Source of the DNA: Streptomyces sp. A 4/2
GTDB lineage: Bacteria > Actinomycetota > Actinomycetes > Streptomycetales > Streptomycetaceae
Length of the DNA: 64,000 nucleotides
Direction: 5' to 3'
NCBI RefSeq assembly: GCF_940670765.1
Contig: NZ_CALNVW010000036.1
Coordinates: forward strand, 1 to 64,000
Within the stretch, counting starts at the first letter, position 1; the number at the start of each line of letters is the position of its first letter. Of this stretch, positions 24,790-33,501 are shown one piece after another. The position numbers were made by a program, and so were the translations under genes. The notes under the pieces were generated by a model. It was given only the letters and a program-made list of their open reading frames with translations, ran no database searches and was not told the origin of the DNA.

Positions 24790-25284
24790 GTGACGACACG
24801 TGGAGTTCTGTACGTGCACTCCGCACCGCGCGCGCTCTGCCCGCACGTTGAATGGGCAGTGGCGGGTGTTCTCGGTGCGCGGGTCAATCTCGACTGGATC
24901 AGGCAGCCCGCCTCTCCCGGCACCTGGAGATCGGAATTCTCCTGGCAGGGCGAGACGGGCACCGCGTCCAAACTCGCCTCGGCGCTGCGTGGCTGGAACC
25001 TGCTGCGCTTCGAGGTGACCTCGGAGCCGTGCCCCACGGCGGAGGGCGAGCGGTACAGCGCCACGCCCGAGCTCGGCATCTACCACGCCGTCACCGGCAT
25101 GCACGGCGACATCCTGATCCCCGAGGACCGGCTGCGCGCCGCACTCGCGCGGTCACTGGGCGGCGAGAGCGACCTGGAGGCCGAGATCGCCCGCCTGCTC
25201 GGCAAGCCGTGGGACGACGAGCTGGAGCCGTTCAGGTACGCGGGCGAGGGCGCCCCGGTGCGCTGGCTGCACCAAGTCGTCTAG
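24790..25284 (+). CDS. DUF3145 family protein
   Basis: The 164-residue soluble protein matches the actinobacterial DUF3145 pattern: GVLYVHSAPRALCPHVEWA at the N-terminus, then WIRQPASPGTWRSEFSWQG and LGIYHAVTGMHGDILIPEDRLR. The function is unknown, but the family is highly conserved in actinomycetes. GTG 24790 follows GGAGGTCCC. The next gene starts 21 bases downstream, so an operon is likely. Confidence 0.87.
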   Translation: MTTRGVLYVHSAPRALCPHVEWAVAGVLGARVNLDWIRQPASPGTWRSEFSWQGETGTASKLASALRGWNLLRFEVTSEPCPTAEGERYSATPELGIYHAVTGMHGDILIPEDRLRAALARSLGGESDLEAEIARLLGKPWDDELEPFRYAGEGAPVRWLHQVV

Positions 25285-25304
25285 ACGCCCCCTACGGTGG
25301 CCGT

Positions 25305-26180
25305 ATGGCTGACAACACCGCAGTAGCTGTCCTCGGTACGGGCATCATGGGCGCCGCGATGGCCCGCAACCTCTGCCGGGCCGGACTCGACGTGCGGGTC
25401 TGGAACCGGACCCGCTCCAAGGCGGAGCCGCTCGCCGGCGTCGGCGCCCGCGTCACCAGCACGCCGGGTGAGGCCGTCGAGGGCGCGGACGTGATCCTCA
25501 CGATGCTGTACGACGGCGCGGCGGTGCTCGACACGATGACCGCCGCGGCGCCCTCGCTGACCCCCGGGGCGGTCTGGCTCCAGTCCACCACCGCGGGTAC
25601 CGGCGCACTCGCTCCGCTGACCGAACTGGCCCGCACCACCGGTCTCGTCTTCGTCGACGCGCCGGTCCTCGGTACCAAGGCCCCGGCGGAGAGCGGACAG
25701 CTGACGGTTCTGGCGGCCGGTCCCGACTCCGTACGCGAAGCGGTCGCGCCGGTCCTGGACGCGATCGGATCGCGTACGGTCTGGGTCGCCGACAGCGGCA
25801 GCACCGGAGCGGCCACCCGCCTCAAACTGGTCTGCAACAGCTGGGTGCTGACCCTCACTCATGGCACGGCCGAGGCGCTCGCGCTGTCGGCGGGCCTGGG
25901 GGTGGACCCCGCGCGTTTCCTGGACGCGGTGGCGGGCGGCTCGCTGGACTGCGGATATCTGCGTCTCAAGGCGGACGCGATCCGCAACGGCGACTACACG
26001 CCGAGCTTCTCGGTCACGACGGCGGCCAAGGACGCCCGGCTGATCGTCGAGGCGGGACGGGCGGCCGGGGTCCGGATGGACGTGGCGGCGGCGGGCGGCG
26101 AACGGTTCCGGCGGGCCGAAGCGCTGGGGCACGGGGGCGACGACATGGCGGCGTCCTACTTCGCCAGCTTCGAGGCGTAG
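25305..26180 (+). CDS. NAD(P)-dependent beta-hydroxyacid dehydrogenase (3-hydroxyisobutyrate dehydrogenase family)
   Basis: The 291-residue protein begins with a Rossmann motif, VAVLGTGIMGAAMARNL, and a cofactor-discriminating Arg segment (VWNRTRSKAE) suggesting NADPH preference. The substrate-site strand DAPVLGTKAPAESGQL and the catalytic Lys region GAATRLKLVCNSW are also present. The family oxidises or reduces small beta-hydroxyacids, including glyoxylate or succinic semialdehyde reductases; the substrate cannot be chosen here. ATG 25305 is the only good start. A very strong terminator follows. Confidence 0.88.
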   Translation: MADNTAVAVLGTGIMGAAMARNLCRAGLDVRVWNRTRSKAEPLAGVGARVTSTPGEAVEGADVILTMLYDGAAVLDTMTAAAPSLTPGAVWLQSTTAGTGALAPLTELARTTGLVFVDAPVLGTKAPAESGQLTVLAAGPDSVREAVAPVLDAIGSRTVWVADSGSTGAATRLKLVCNSWVLTLTHGTAEALALSAGLGVDPARFLDAVAGGSLDCGYLRLKADAIRNGDYTPSFSVTTAAKDARLIVEAGRAAGVRMDVAAAGGERFRRAEALGHGGDDMAASYFASFEA

Positions 26181-26280
26181 CCGGGCCAAGAGGCGTGGGA
26201 CGGCACCCGGCGCGGGACCACGGCTTCGAGGCGGCGGCTACGAGGCGTAGAACGGAATCCGGGCGAGCACGGTATCGACG

Positions 26281-26331
26281 ACGACGGCGAGGGGCCCGGG
26301 GAGGACGAATCCCCGGGCCCCTCGCCGTCGT
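26281..26331. terminator. Perfect 22-bp bidirectional terminator
   Basis: Bases 26281-26302 (ACGACGGCGAGGGGCCCGGG, GA) pair without mismatch to 26310-26331, with a seven-base loop. It separates the convergent dehydrogenase and fabF genes. Confidence 0.9.
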
Positions 26332-26342
26332 GCTGAGCGGTG

Positions 26343-27605
26343 TCAGACCGAGCGGAACGCGAGCACCACGTTGTGCCCGCCGAATCCGAACGAGTTGTTG
26401 ATCGCCGAGATCGAACCCTGGGGCAGCGTGCGCGGCTTGTCGCGCACGATGTCCGCTTCGATCTCCTCGTCGAGGTCGTCGATGTTGATGGTCGGCGGGG
26501 CCGTGCGGTGGTGCAGCGCCAGCACCGTCGCGACGGTCTCGATGCCACCGGCGCCGCCGAGCAGGTGCCCGGTCATCGACTTCGTGGCGGAGACCGCGAC
26601 ATGGTCGAGCTCGTCGCCGAGGACCTGGCGGAGCGCCTTGATCTCGGCGATGTCGCCCTGCGGCGTGGACGTCGCGTGCGCGTTGAGGTGCACGACCTCG
26701 GCCGGCTTCAGATCGGTCGATTCGAGCAACTGCCGCAGAGCCGCGGCGATGCCGCGCCCCGTCGGCTCGGGCTGCGCGATGTGGTGGGCGTCCGAGGACA
26801 GGCCCTGGCCCACGACCTCGCAGTAGACCTTGGCGCCGCGCGCCGCGGCGTGCTCGGCCGACTCCAGGACCACGATGCCGGAACCCTCACCGAGGACGAA
26901 GCCGTCGCGGGCCTTGTCGTACGGGCGGGAAGCCGTCTCGGGCGTCTCGTTCTTCTTGGACATCGCCATCATGTTGGCGAACGCCGCGATGGGCAGCGGG
27001 TGGATGGTCGCCTCGGTGCCACCGGCGACGACGACGTCGGCGCGGCCCGAACGGATCATCTCGACCGCGTACCCGACGGCCTCGGCACCGGACGCGCACG
27101 CGCTGACCAGTGCGTGCACCCCTGCCTGCGCGCCGAGTTCGAGCCCGACGTTGGCGGAAGGACCGTTCGGCATGAGCATGGGGACGGTGTGCGGGGAGAC
27201 GCGGCGGACGCCCTTCTCCTTCAGCACGTCGTACTGGTCGAGCAGGGTGGTGATGCCGCCGATCCCGGAGGCGATGACCGTACCCAGCCGCTCGGGCCGG
27301 ATCTGCTCGTCCTCGCCCGCCTTCGCGGTGAAGCCCGCGTCGGCCCACGCCTCGCGGGACGCGATGACCGCGAACTGGGCCGAGCGGTCCAGCTTGCGGG
27401 CGAGCGGGCGGGCCAGGACCTCGCTCGGGTCGACAGCCGCGGAGGCGGCGATACGGACCGGAAGTTCGGCGAAGCGCTCCCCGGTGAGAGGCTTCACGCC
27501 GGAACGGCCTGCGAGCAGTCCGTCCCAGGTCGATGCGCTGTCGCCGCCCAGCGGTGTGGTTGCGCCGATACCGGTGACGACCACGGTGCGATTGGTCGGG
27601 CTCAC
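26343..27605 (-). CDS. fabF: Beta-ketoacyl-ACP synthase II
   Basis: The 420-residue condensing enzyme has the active-site Cys in LVSACASGAEA (Cys170), the two catalytic His in NAHATSTPQGD and KSMTGHLLGGAG, and the glycine-rich end NNSFGFGGHN. It extends malonyl-ACP onto acyl-ACP in type II fatty-acid synthesis. GTG 27605 is preceded by GGAGAAG. It is the last gene of fabD-fabH-acpP-fabF, 132 bases after acpP. Confidence 0.96.
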   Translation of the reverse strand: MSPTNRTVVVTGIGATTPLGGDSASTWDGLLAGRSGVKPLTGERFAELPVRIAASAAVDPSEVLARPLARKLDRSAQFAVIASREAWADAGFTAKAGEDEQIRPERLGTVIASGIGGITTLLDQYDVLKEKGVRRVSPHTVPMLMPNGPSANVGLELGAQAGVHALVSACASGAEAVGYAVEMIRSGRADVVVAGGTEATIHPLPIAAFANMMAMSKKNETPETASRPYDKARDGFVLGEGSGIVVLESAEHAAARGAKVYCEVVGQGLSSDAHHIAQPEPTGRGIAAALRQLLESTDLKPAEVVHLNAHATSTPQGDIAEIKALRQVLGDELDHVAVSATKSMTGHLLGGAGGIETVATVLALHHRTAPPTINIDDLDEEIEADIVRDKPRTLPQGSISAINNSFGFGGHNVVLAFRSV

Positions 27606-27737
27606 TGGAATTTCTTCTCCACGTGTAGAGGGGATTGAGAGGGACCGGCGATGGTGGGGCGGCGACGCTGCCCCCTCCATCGCCGGTCCCTCCGCATCAC
27701 GGCGCCACCGCCGGGTGGCGTCAGCCGCGGGCCTGGA

Positions 27738-27986
27738 TCAGGCCTGGTGCTTCAAGATGTACTCGGCAGCATCGCCGACGGTCTTGAGGTTCTTGACGTC
27801 GTCGTCGGGGATCTTGACGTCGAAGCGCTCTTCGGCGGCGACGACGACCTCGACCATGGACAGCGAGTCGACGTCCAGGTCGTCGGTGAAGGACTTGTCC
27901 AGCTGGACGTCCTCGACCGGGATACCGGCGATCTCGTTGACGATCTCGGCGAGACCGGTGACGATCTCTTCCTGAGTGGCGGCCAT
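27738..27986 (-). CDS. acpP: Acyl carrier protein
   Basis: The 82-residue acidic protein has the phosphopantetheine attachment site DLDVDSLSMVE (Ser41), the four-helix pattern, and the conserved IPDDDVKNLKTVGDAAEYI end. It carries acyl intermediates of type II fatty-acid synthesis. ATG 27986 has a GAAGGAGCG site. The context between fabH and fabF shows it is the primary-metabolism ACP, not a polyketide one. Confidence 0.97.
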   Translation of the reverse strand: MAATQEEIVTGLAEIVNEIAGIPVEDVQLDKSFTDDLDVDSLSMVEVVVAAEERFDVKIPDDDVKNLKTVGDAAEYILKHQA

Positions 27987-28065
27987 GGTGGCGCTCCTTC
28001 GATGTGTAACCGTGTGTGACGGGACTTCTGGGGTGTTCGAACGAACCGGATTGCTCCGGAATGCA

Positions 28066-29070
28066 CTAGGGGAGGGTAACGACCGCCGCGGCGTAGACGA
28101 GACCCGCCCCGAAGCCGATGACCAGCGCCGTGTCGCCGCTCTTCGCCTGACCGGTCGCCAGGAGCCGCTCCATCGCGAGCGGGATCGAGGCTGCCGAGGT
28201 GTTGCCGGTGGTCTCGATGTCACGGGCGACCGTGACGTGCTCCGGCAGCTTCAGTGTCTTCACCATCGAGTCGATGATCCGCATGTTGGCCTGGTGCGGG
28301 ATGAAGACGTCCAGGTCGTCCGCGGTGATTCCGGCCGCGTCCAGCGCCTGCTGGGCAACCTTCGCCATCTCGAACACGGCCCAGCGGAACACCGCTTGGC
28401 CCTCCTGCGTGATCGCAGGGAACTTGGCGCGGCCCTTGCCGTCCCGGTAGTCCGTCCAGGGCACGGTCTGCTTGATGGTCTCGGACTTGTCGCCCTCGGA
28501 GCCCCATACCGTGGGCCCTATGCGCGGCTCGTCGGAGGGGCCGACCACGACCGCGCCCGCGCCGTCGCCGAAGAGGAAGGCCGTCGCGCGGTCCTCCAGG
28601 TCGGTGAGGTCGCTGAGCCGCTCGACGCCGATGACGAGTACGTACTCGGCGGAGCCCTCGACGACCATGCCCTTGGCGAGCGTCAGTCCGTAACCGAAGC
28701 CCGCGCAGCCGGCGGAGATGTCGAAGGCCGGGGCCTTGTCGGTGCCGAGCTTGTGCGCGATCTCGGTGGCGATGGCCGGGGTCTGCTTGAAGTGCGAGAC
28801 GGTCGAGACGATCACCCCGCCGATCTGGTCGGCGGTGATTCCGGCGTCGGCGATGGCCTTGCCGGACGCCTCGATGGACATCGCTGCCACGGTCTCCTCG
28901 TCGGAGGCCCAGTGGCGGGTCGCGATGCCGGAGCGGGAGCGGATCCACTCGTCGGACGAGTCGATCGTCTCCAGGATCACCTCGTTGGGCACCACCCGGG
29001 TCGGGCGGTAGCCGCCGACGCCCATGATGCGTGCGTACGGGGAGCCCTGGCTGGGCTTGATCTTCGCCAT
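28066..29070 (-). CDS. fabH: Beta-ketoacyl-ACP synthase III
   Basis: The 334-residue enzyme carries the Cys-His-Asn triad: FDISAGCAGFGYG (Cys122), FIPHQANMRI and TGNTSAASIPLAM. It condenses an acyl-CoA starter with malonyl-ACP and sets the branched-chain pattern of Streptomyces lipids. The gene starts 15 bases after fabD ends, with only a short gap, indicating one transcript. Confidence 0.96.
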   Translation of the reverse strand: MAKIKPSQGSPYARIMGVGGYRPTRVVPNEVILETIDSSDEWIRSRSGIATRHWASDEETVAAMSIEASGKAIADAGITADQIGGVIVSTVSHFKQTPAIATEIAHKLGTDKAPAFDISAGCAGFGYGLTLAKGMVVEGSAEYVLVIGVERLSDLTDLEDRATAFLFGDGAGAVVVGPSDEPRIGPTVWGSEGDKSETIKQTVPWTDYRDGKGRAKFPAITQEGQAVFRWAVFEMAKVAQQALDAAGITADDLDVFIPHQANMRIIDSMVKTLKLPEHVTVARDIETTGNTSAASIPLAMERLLATGQAKSGDTALVIGFGAGLVYAAAVVTLP

Positions 29071-29085
29071 GCTCTCTCGGACTCC

Positions 29086-30030
29086 TTAGGCCCCGGCCGC
29101 GTCAGCGGCAGGTGATTGGGTCTCGGCGATGAGGGCGCGGGCCGCGTCGAGGTCGTCGGGTGTCTTCAGCGCCAGCGTCCGTACGCCCGGCATGGCGCGC
29201 TTGGCGATGCCCACGAGGGTGCCGCCGGGGCAGACCTCGATGAGCGCGGTGGCGCCCAGCTCCTGGAAGGTCTCCATGCACAGGTCCCACCGCACCGGGT
29301 TCGAGACCTGGTTGACCAGACGGGCGATGACATCGGCGCCGCCGGTGACCACCTTGCCGTCGGCGTTCGACACGTACGGCACGGCCGGATCGGCGACGGT
29401 CAGGTCCTGCGCGGCGCTGCCGAGCCCGGCGACCGCCGGAGCCATGTGGCGCGTGTGGAAGGCGCCCGCGACCTTGAGCGGCAGGACGCGTCGTACGCCC
29501 TCCGGCTTGTCCTCGGCGAGCGCGGCGAGCTGTTCGGCGGTGCCCGCGGCCACGATCTGGCCCGCACCGTTCACGTTCGCCGGGGTCAGCCCGAGCTTCT
29601 CCAGGTGCGGCAGGACGACCTCGGGGTCGCCGCCGAGCAGCGCGGCCATCCCGGTCTCCGTGACGGCGGCGGCCTCGGCCATGGCGAGCCCGCGCGTCCG
29701 TACGAAACCGAGCGCGGCGGTGTCGTCCAGGACACCGGCGAAAGCGGCGGCCGTGATCTCGCCGACGCTGTGTCCGGCGACGGCGCCGGGCACGAGGTCA
29801 CCCAGCGCGGCGGCGGACAGCAGACCGGCGGCGACCAGCAGCGGCTGGGCCACGGCGGTGTCGCGGATGGCGTCCGCGTCGGCCTTCGTGCCGTAGTGGG
29901 CAAGGTCGAGCCCGATGGCGTCCGACCACGCGGCGATGCGGTCGGCAGCGCCGGGGAGGTCGAGCCAGGGAGTCAGGAAGCCGGGCGTCTGAGCGCCTTG
30001 GCCGGGAGCGACGAGTACGAGCACCCTCAC
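29086..30030 (-). CDS. fabD: Malonyl-CoA:ACP transacylase
   Basis: The 314-residue protein has VLVAPGQGAQTPG at the N-terminus, the nucleophile motif GHSVGE (Ser88), the malonate-binding Arg in VRTRGLAM and the catalytic His in GAFHTRHM (His192). It loads malonate onto ACP. GTG 30030 (or GTG 30024) is the start, with AGAGAGAG upstream. First gene of the operon; the 83-bp gap to fasR contains a near-perfect inverted repeat. Confidence 0.96.
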   Translation of the reverse strand: MRVLVLVAPGQGAQTPGFLTPWLDLPGAADRIAAWSDAIGLDLAHYGTKADADAIRDTAVAQPLLVAAGLLSAAALGDLVPGAVAGHSVGEITAAAFAGVLDDTAALGFVRTRGLAMAEAAAVTETGMAALLGGDPEVVLPHLEKLGLTPANVNGAGQIVAAGTAEQLAALAEDKPEGVRRVLPLKVAGAFHTRHMAPAVAGLGSAAQDLTVADPAVPYVSNADGKVVTGGADVIARLVNQVSNPVRWDLCMETFQELGATALIEVCPGGTLVGIAKRAMPGVRTLALKTPDDLDAARALIAETQSPAADAAGA

Positions 30031-30092
30031 ACTCTCTCTTGTGGATGGCCCCGAACGCCCGTGGGGACAGGGACGAAGAACCGTCGGGGTAA

Positions 30093-30109
30093 TTGTTGGT
30101 GTCCGACAA
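30093..30109. promoter_or_regulatory. Candidate FasR operator upstream of fabD
   Basis: TTGTTGGTGTCCGACAA is a 17-bp inverted repeat (half sites TTGTTGG and CCGACAA, one mismatch, three-base spacer) lying 63 bases upstream of the fabD start, between fasR and fabD. FasR is known to activate this operon in S. coelicolor; assignment of this exact site is inference. Confidence 0.5.
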
Positions 30110-30113
30110 AAGT

Positions 30114-31319
30114 CTAGAGCTGCGTATCCCCGTCGGCCAGGCGCCCCAGGATGAGCGCGATTCGCAGCGTGAACGCCGAGCGCACATCGGACGGCGACCA
30201 CCCGGTGACGTCGGTCACACGTCGCAGCCGGTAGCGGACGGTGTTGGGGTGCACGAACAGCATCCTGGCCGCGCCTTCGAGGCTGCTCGCCTGCTCCAGA
30301 TAGACACTCAGCGTCTCCAGGAGAGCCGAACCGGCTTCCTCCAGCGGTCTGTAGATCTCCTCCACCAACTGCTCGCGCGCGGCCGGGTCGGAGGCGATGG
30401 CGCGCTCCGGCAGCAGATCGTCGGCGAGCACCGGGCGCGGCGCGTCCTGCCAGGCGTACCCGGCTTTCAGCCCGGCGGCTGCCGCCTGCGCGGACCTGGT
30501 GGCGGCCAGCAGATCGGGCACGATCGGCCCGGCGACCACCGGGCCCGCCGCGTACGGACCGATCAGCGCCTTGGCGACCTGGAGCGGGTTGTCGTTGCCG
30601 CCCGCGATGACGACGAGCCGGTTGCCGAGCACCCCGGTCAGCACCTGGACCTTGGCGTGCCGCGCGGCGCGGCGGATCGCCTCGACGGTCAGTTCGCTGT
30701 CGCCCTCGGGCGCGGTGCCGAGAATCACGCAGACGTGGTCGGGGGAGTTCCACCCCAGCGCGGCGGCGCGGGACACGGCCCCCTCGTCCGCTTCGCCGGA
30801 CAACACCGCGTTGACCACCAGGGATTCCAGCCTGGCGTCCCACGCGCCACGGGCCTCGGCCGCCTGCGCGTACACCTGTGCGGTCGCGAAGGCGATCTCC
30901 CGGGCGTACACCAGCAGCGCCTCGCGGAGGATCGACTCGTCACCGGGCGCGGCGACTTCCTCGATCGCGGTCTCCATGACCTCGATCGTGGTGCGCACCA
31001 TCTCGACGGTCTGCCGCAGGGTGATCGCCCGGGTCAGCTCGCGCGGCGCGGTGCCGAACACATCGGTGGAGATGGCCTGCGGCGCCTCGGGATGCCGGAA
31101 CCACTCGGTGAACGCGGCGATACCGGCCTGGGCGACCAGGCCGATCCAGGACCGGTTCTCCGGAGGCATCGCCCGGTACCACGGCAACGTCTCGTCCATC
31201 CGGGCGATCGCGTTCGCCGAGAGCCGGCCGGAGGACTGTTCCAGCCGCTTCAGGGTCGCGGCATGCGGGTGTGCGGCATGGGGTGCGGGCTGCGCGGAAT
31301 CGGGTGGGGGCACGTGCAC
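30114..31319 (-). CDS. fasR: FasR, PucR-type activator of fatty-acid synthesis genes
   Basis: The 401-residue protein has a GGDEF-like middle region (LVVIAGGNDNPLQVAKALIG) and a C-terminal PucR/CdaR helix-turn-helix: SALLETLSVYLEQASSLEGAA and RMLFVHPNTVRYRLRRVTDVTG. Upstream of fabDHPF in Streptomyces, this protein is FasR, which activates the fab operon. GTG 31319 is the start; the first 20 residues are His/Pro-rich and an internal start is possible. It is divergent from the pirin gene across 53 bases. Confidence 0.9.
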   Translation of the reverse strand: MHVPPPDSAQPAPHAAHPHAATLKRLEQSSGRLSANAIARMDETLPWYRAMPPENRSWIGLVAQAGIAAFTEWFRHPEAPQAISTDVFGTAPRELTRAITLRQTVEMVRTTIEVMETAIEEVAAPGDESILREALLVYAREIAFATAQVYAQAAEARGAWDARLESLVVNAVLSGEADEGAVSRAAALGWNSPDHVCVILGTAPEGDSELTVEAIRRAARHAKVQVLTGVLGNRLVVIAGGNDNPLQVAKALIGPYAAGPVVAGPIVPDLLAATRSAQAAAAGLKAGYAWQDAPRPVLADDLLPERAIASDPAAREQLVEEIYRPLEEAGSALLETLSVYLEQASSLEGAARMLFVHPNTVRYRLRRVTDVTGWSPSDVRSAFTLRIALILGRLADGDTQL

Positions 31320-31372
31320 AAGACTGCCTTATCGGGACGTCGGCACAGCGCGGCGGGGCTACGGTGGGCTGC

Positions 31373-32029
31373 GTGATTGATGTACGGCGCTCCGGCGAGC
31401 GCTACCGCGGAGGCGACCCGCAGGCCGGTATCGACTCCCTGCACGCCTTCTCGTTCGGCACCTTCTACGATCCGGACAACCTCCGCTTCGGCCCGGTCCT
31501 CGCCTGCAACGAGGAACGGCTCGCACCCGGCGCGGGCTTCGACGAGCACCCGCACAGCCACACCGAGATCGTCACCTGGGTGACCGAGGGCGAACTCACC
31601 CACCGCGACTCGACGGGCCGTACGACGCTGGTGCGCGCGGGCGACGTCCAGCACCTCTCCTCGGCGGGCGGGGTCCGCCACGAGGAGCGCAACGAGGGCC
31701 CGGATCCTCTGGTCTTCGTCCAGATGTGGCTCACCCCGCTGAAGCCGGGCGGCGACCCGTCGTACGAGATCGTGCACGGCATCGCGGACTCCACGCCGTA
31801 CGCGGTACCGGCGGCGGGCGCCCTGCTCTCCGTCCGCAGACTGGCCACCGGCGAGCGCACGGCGGTGCCGGATTCGCCGGGGGTGTACGTCCATGTCGTA
31901 CGGGGTGAAGTCGGCCTCGGCGGTGAGCAGTTTGGGCCTGGCGACTCGGCGCGGATCACCGGACCCGAGGACCTGGAGCTGACGGCGTTGCGGCCCGCCG
32001 AGGTGCTGATCTGGGAATTCGCGCTCTAG
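31373..32029 (+). CDS. Pirin family protein
   Basis: The 218-residue bicupin has the pirin metal site FDEHPHSHTEIVTWVTEGEL and the following HRDSTGRTTLVRAGDVQHLSSAGGVRHEERNEG motif set. Pirins bind iron or another metal; some have quercetinase activity and others regulate transcription factors. Only the N-terminal cupin keeps metal ligands here. GTG 31373 is used because homology starts there. It is divergent from fasR and convergent with the questin-oxidase-like gene. Confidence 0.9.
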   Translation: MIDVRRSGERYRGGDPQAGIDSLHAFSFGTFYDPDNLRFGPVLACNEERLAPGAGFDEHPHSHTEIVTWVTEGELTHRDSTGRTTLVRAGDVQHLSSAGGVRHEERNEGPDPLVFVQMWLTPLKPGGDPSYEIVHGIADSTPYAVPAAGALLSVRRLATGERTAVPDSPGVYVHVVRGEVGLGGEQFGPGDSARITGPEDLELTALRPAEVLIWEFAL

Positions 32030-32065
32030 CAGGCTGTCGGTCTGTCGGACATGCCAGGACCGCGC

Positions 32066-33079
32066 CTATACGAGCGGTTCGCTCAGCTCGATGGAGCGCA
32101 GAGCCGCAGCCAGGGCCCGTTCGTCGCCGATGTCGAGGGCCGTGTCGGTCAGCTTGATGACATGTTCGTCGCCGTGCGCCAGCGCCCGTTCGAAGACCTC
32201 TTCGGCGGTGACGGTGCCCGGCGGGACGTACGCGACCGGGGCCGTGGATGCGTACATCGCGGTCACCGCCGCGGAAGCCGTCCAGGCGGCCCGCAGGCTC
32301 GGCACCCACAGGGACTGCGGGAGCGCGGGCAGGGTGCGCAGCACCGCGTTGGGGGCTGTGGCCGCGTGGACCAGCATCGTCTCCTCGCCGTGGCCGTGAG
32401 TGGCGTACCGGTGGGTGGCCGCCTGCACCAGCTCGGTGAGGCGCCTGCGTGCTTCGTCCGGGTCCGTGATCGCGGCTGCCCACACCGGCATGCCCGTGAC
32501 GCGGCTGAACCGGTCGGCGAAGCCGCCCTCCTGGTCGGCGATCGGTGCCACCGCGTCGAGGGCGGCGGCTGCGCTGTCGGCGCCGGGCAGCGCGGCGAGG
32601 TGGTCCGCGACGGGGTGGTAACGGGCGGCCCAGTAACCGAGGCCATGGGCGAGTTCGAGCAGCCGCGGCTCGGTCTCCTCGCTGGTCAGAAGAGTGCGTA
32701 CGGAGTGTCCCACCCGGATCACCGGATGGGTGGAGCCGCCGTACATGCCGGGCAGGAGACGGGGCCACCACGCGGTGAGCACGTCGCGCCAGGGGCGCTC
32801 GGCGATCTCGCGGCCGAAGTAGTCGATCCAGTCGGCGGCGCGGCGCGAATCACCCAGCGCCGAGCGCCAGTTGGCGGCCGTGACCGGCTCGATCCCGGAC
32901 GGGAACTCCTCAAGCTTGGGCGCGTACAGGTCGAGCCACCGGTGCACCGAGCCGGCCCGACCGTGCGCGGCCAGGGCCTCGACGGCCATGGGCGCGTGAT
33001 TGGTGAGCCGCCCGAGCCGCTCGGGCCCTGAAGTGTGCAGTCGCTGAAGCGCCTCGTCGAGAATGCCGGTCGTATCCAT
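32066..33079 (-). CDS. Questin oxidase-like protein
   Basis: The 337-residue protein matches the questin oxidase family pattern: LTNHAPMAVEALAAHGRAG and RWLDLYAPKLEEFP near the N-terminus, LLPGMYGGSTHPVIRVGHSVRTL as the central signature, and later WAARYHPVAD. In fungi such enzymes open anthraquinone rings (Baeyer-Villiger-type); bacterial members have unknown substrates. ATG 33079 is the first start. A 14-bp palindrome lies 50 bases upstream, a possible operator. No biosynthetic cluster is adjacent. Confidence 0.82.
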   Translation of the reverse strand: MDTTGILDEALQRLHTSGPERLGRLTNHAPMAVEALAAHGRAGSVHRWLDLYAPKLEEFPSGIEPVTAANWRSALGDSRRAADWIDYFGREIAERPWRDVLTAWWPRLLPGMYGGSTHPVIRVGHSVRTLLTSEETEPRLLELAHGLGYWAARYHPVADHLAALPGADSAAAALDAVAPIADQEGGFADRFSRVTGMPVWAAAITDPDEARRRLTELVQAATHRYATHGHGEETMLVHAATAPNAVLRTLPALPQSLWVPSLRAAWTASAAVTAMYASTAPVAYVPPGTVTAEEVFERALAHGDEHVIKLTDTALDIGDERALAAALRSIELSEPLV

Positions 33080-33128
33080 GGCACGGACGCTAGGCGAGGC
33101 GCCATGGCGGCGTAACGGGCGGAAGCCT

Positions 33129-33142
33129 TAGGACCGGTCCTA
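33129..33142. promoter_or_regulatory. Palindrome upstream of the questin-oxidase-like gene
   Basis: TAGGACCGGTCCTA is a perfect 14-bp palindrome 50 bases upstream of the start; GGTCCTAG recurs about 20 bases further upstream. It is a plausible operator or an AT-poor promoter element. Confidence 0.4.
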
Positions 33143-33162
33143 GTCCTGTCGTCCGCGAGGTC

Positions 33163-33501
33163 CTAGCGGAGCCCGTCCACGAAGGCCTGCCAGGCTCCCG
33201 CGTGGATGAACAGGGTGGGTCCGGCGGGGTTCTTGCTGTCCCGGACCGGGACGGCGCCGGGGAGGCCGTCGGCCACCTCGACGCAATCACCGCCGGTGCT
33301 TCCGCTGTACGTCGACTTCCGCCACGCCGCGCCGTCGGTCACGGTGCACTCCACGCATTCGCCGCCGTTGGTGCCGCTGTACGACGACTTGCGCCACGCC
33401 GCGCCGTCGGTCACCGTGCACTCGACGCAGTCACCGCCGTTGGTGCCGCTGTACGACGACTTGCGCCAGTGCGCTCCGGTCAGGTTATGACGGGTCCCCA
33501 T
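33163..33501 (-). CDS. DUF397 protein with a triplicated N-terminal motif
   Basis: The 112-residue protein has three tandem 24-residue copies of the DUF397 start motif: HWRKSSYSGTNGGDCVE, AWRKSSYSGTNGGECVE and AWRKSTYSGSTGGDCVE, each followed by about eight linker residues, before the usual VPVRDSKNPAGPTLFIHAG end. Typical DUF397 proteins have one copy (60-80 residues). The first two repeats are almost identical in DNA, so the expansion is recent. Such proteins are encoded with DUF5753-type HTH regulators, as here, where the start overlaps the regulator's end by 17 bases; BldB is a distant relative. Confidence 0.9.
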   Translation of the reverse strand: MGTRHNLTGAHWRKSSYSGTNGGDCVECTVTDGAAWRKSSYSGTNGGECVECTVTDGAAWRKSTYSGSTGGDCVEVADGLPGAVPVRDSKNPAGPTLFIHAGAWQAFVDGLR

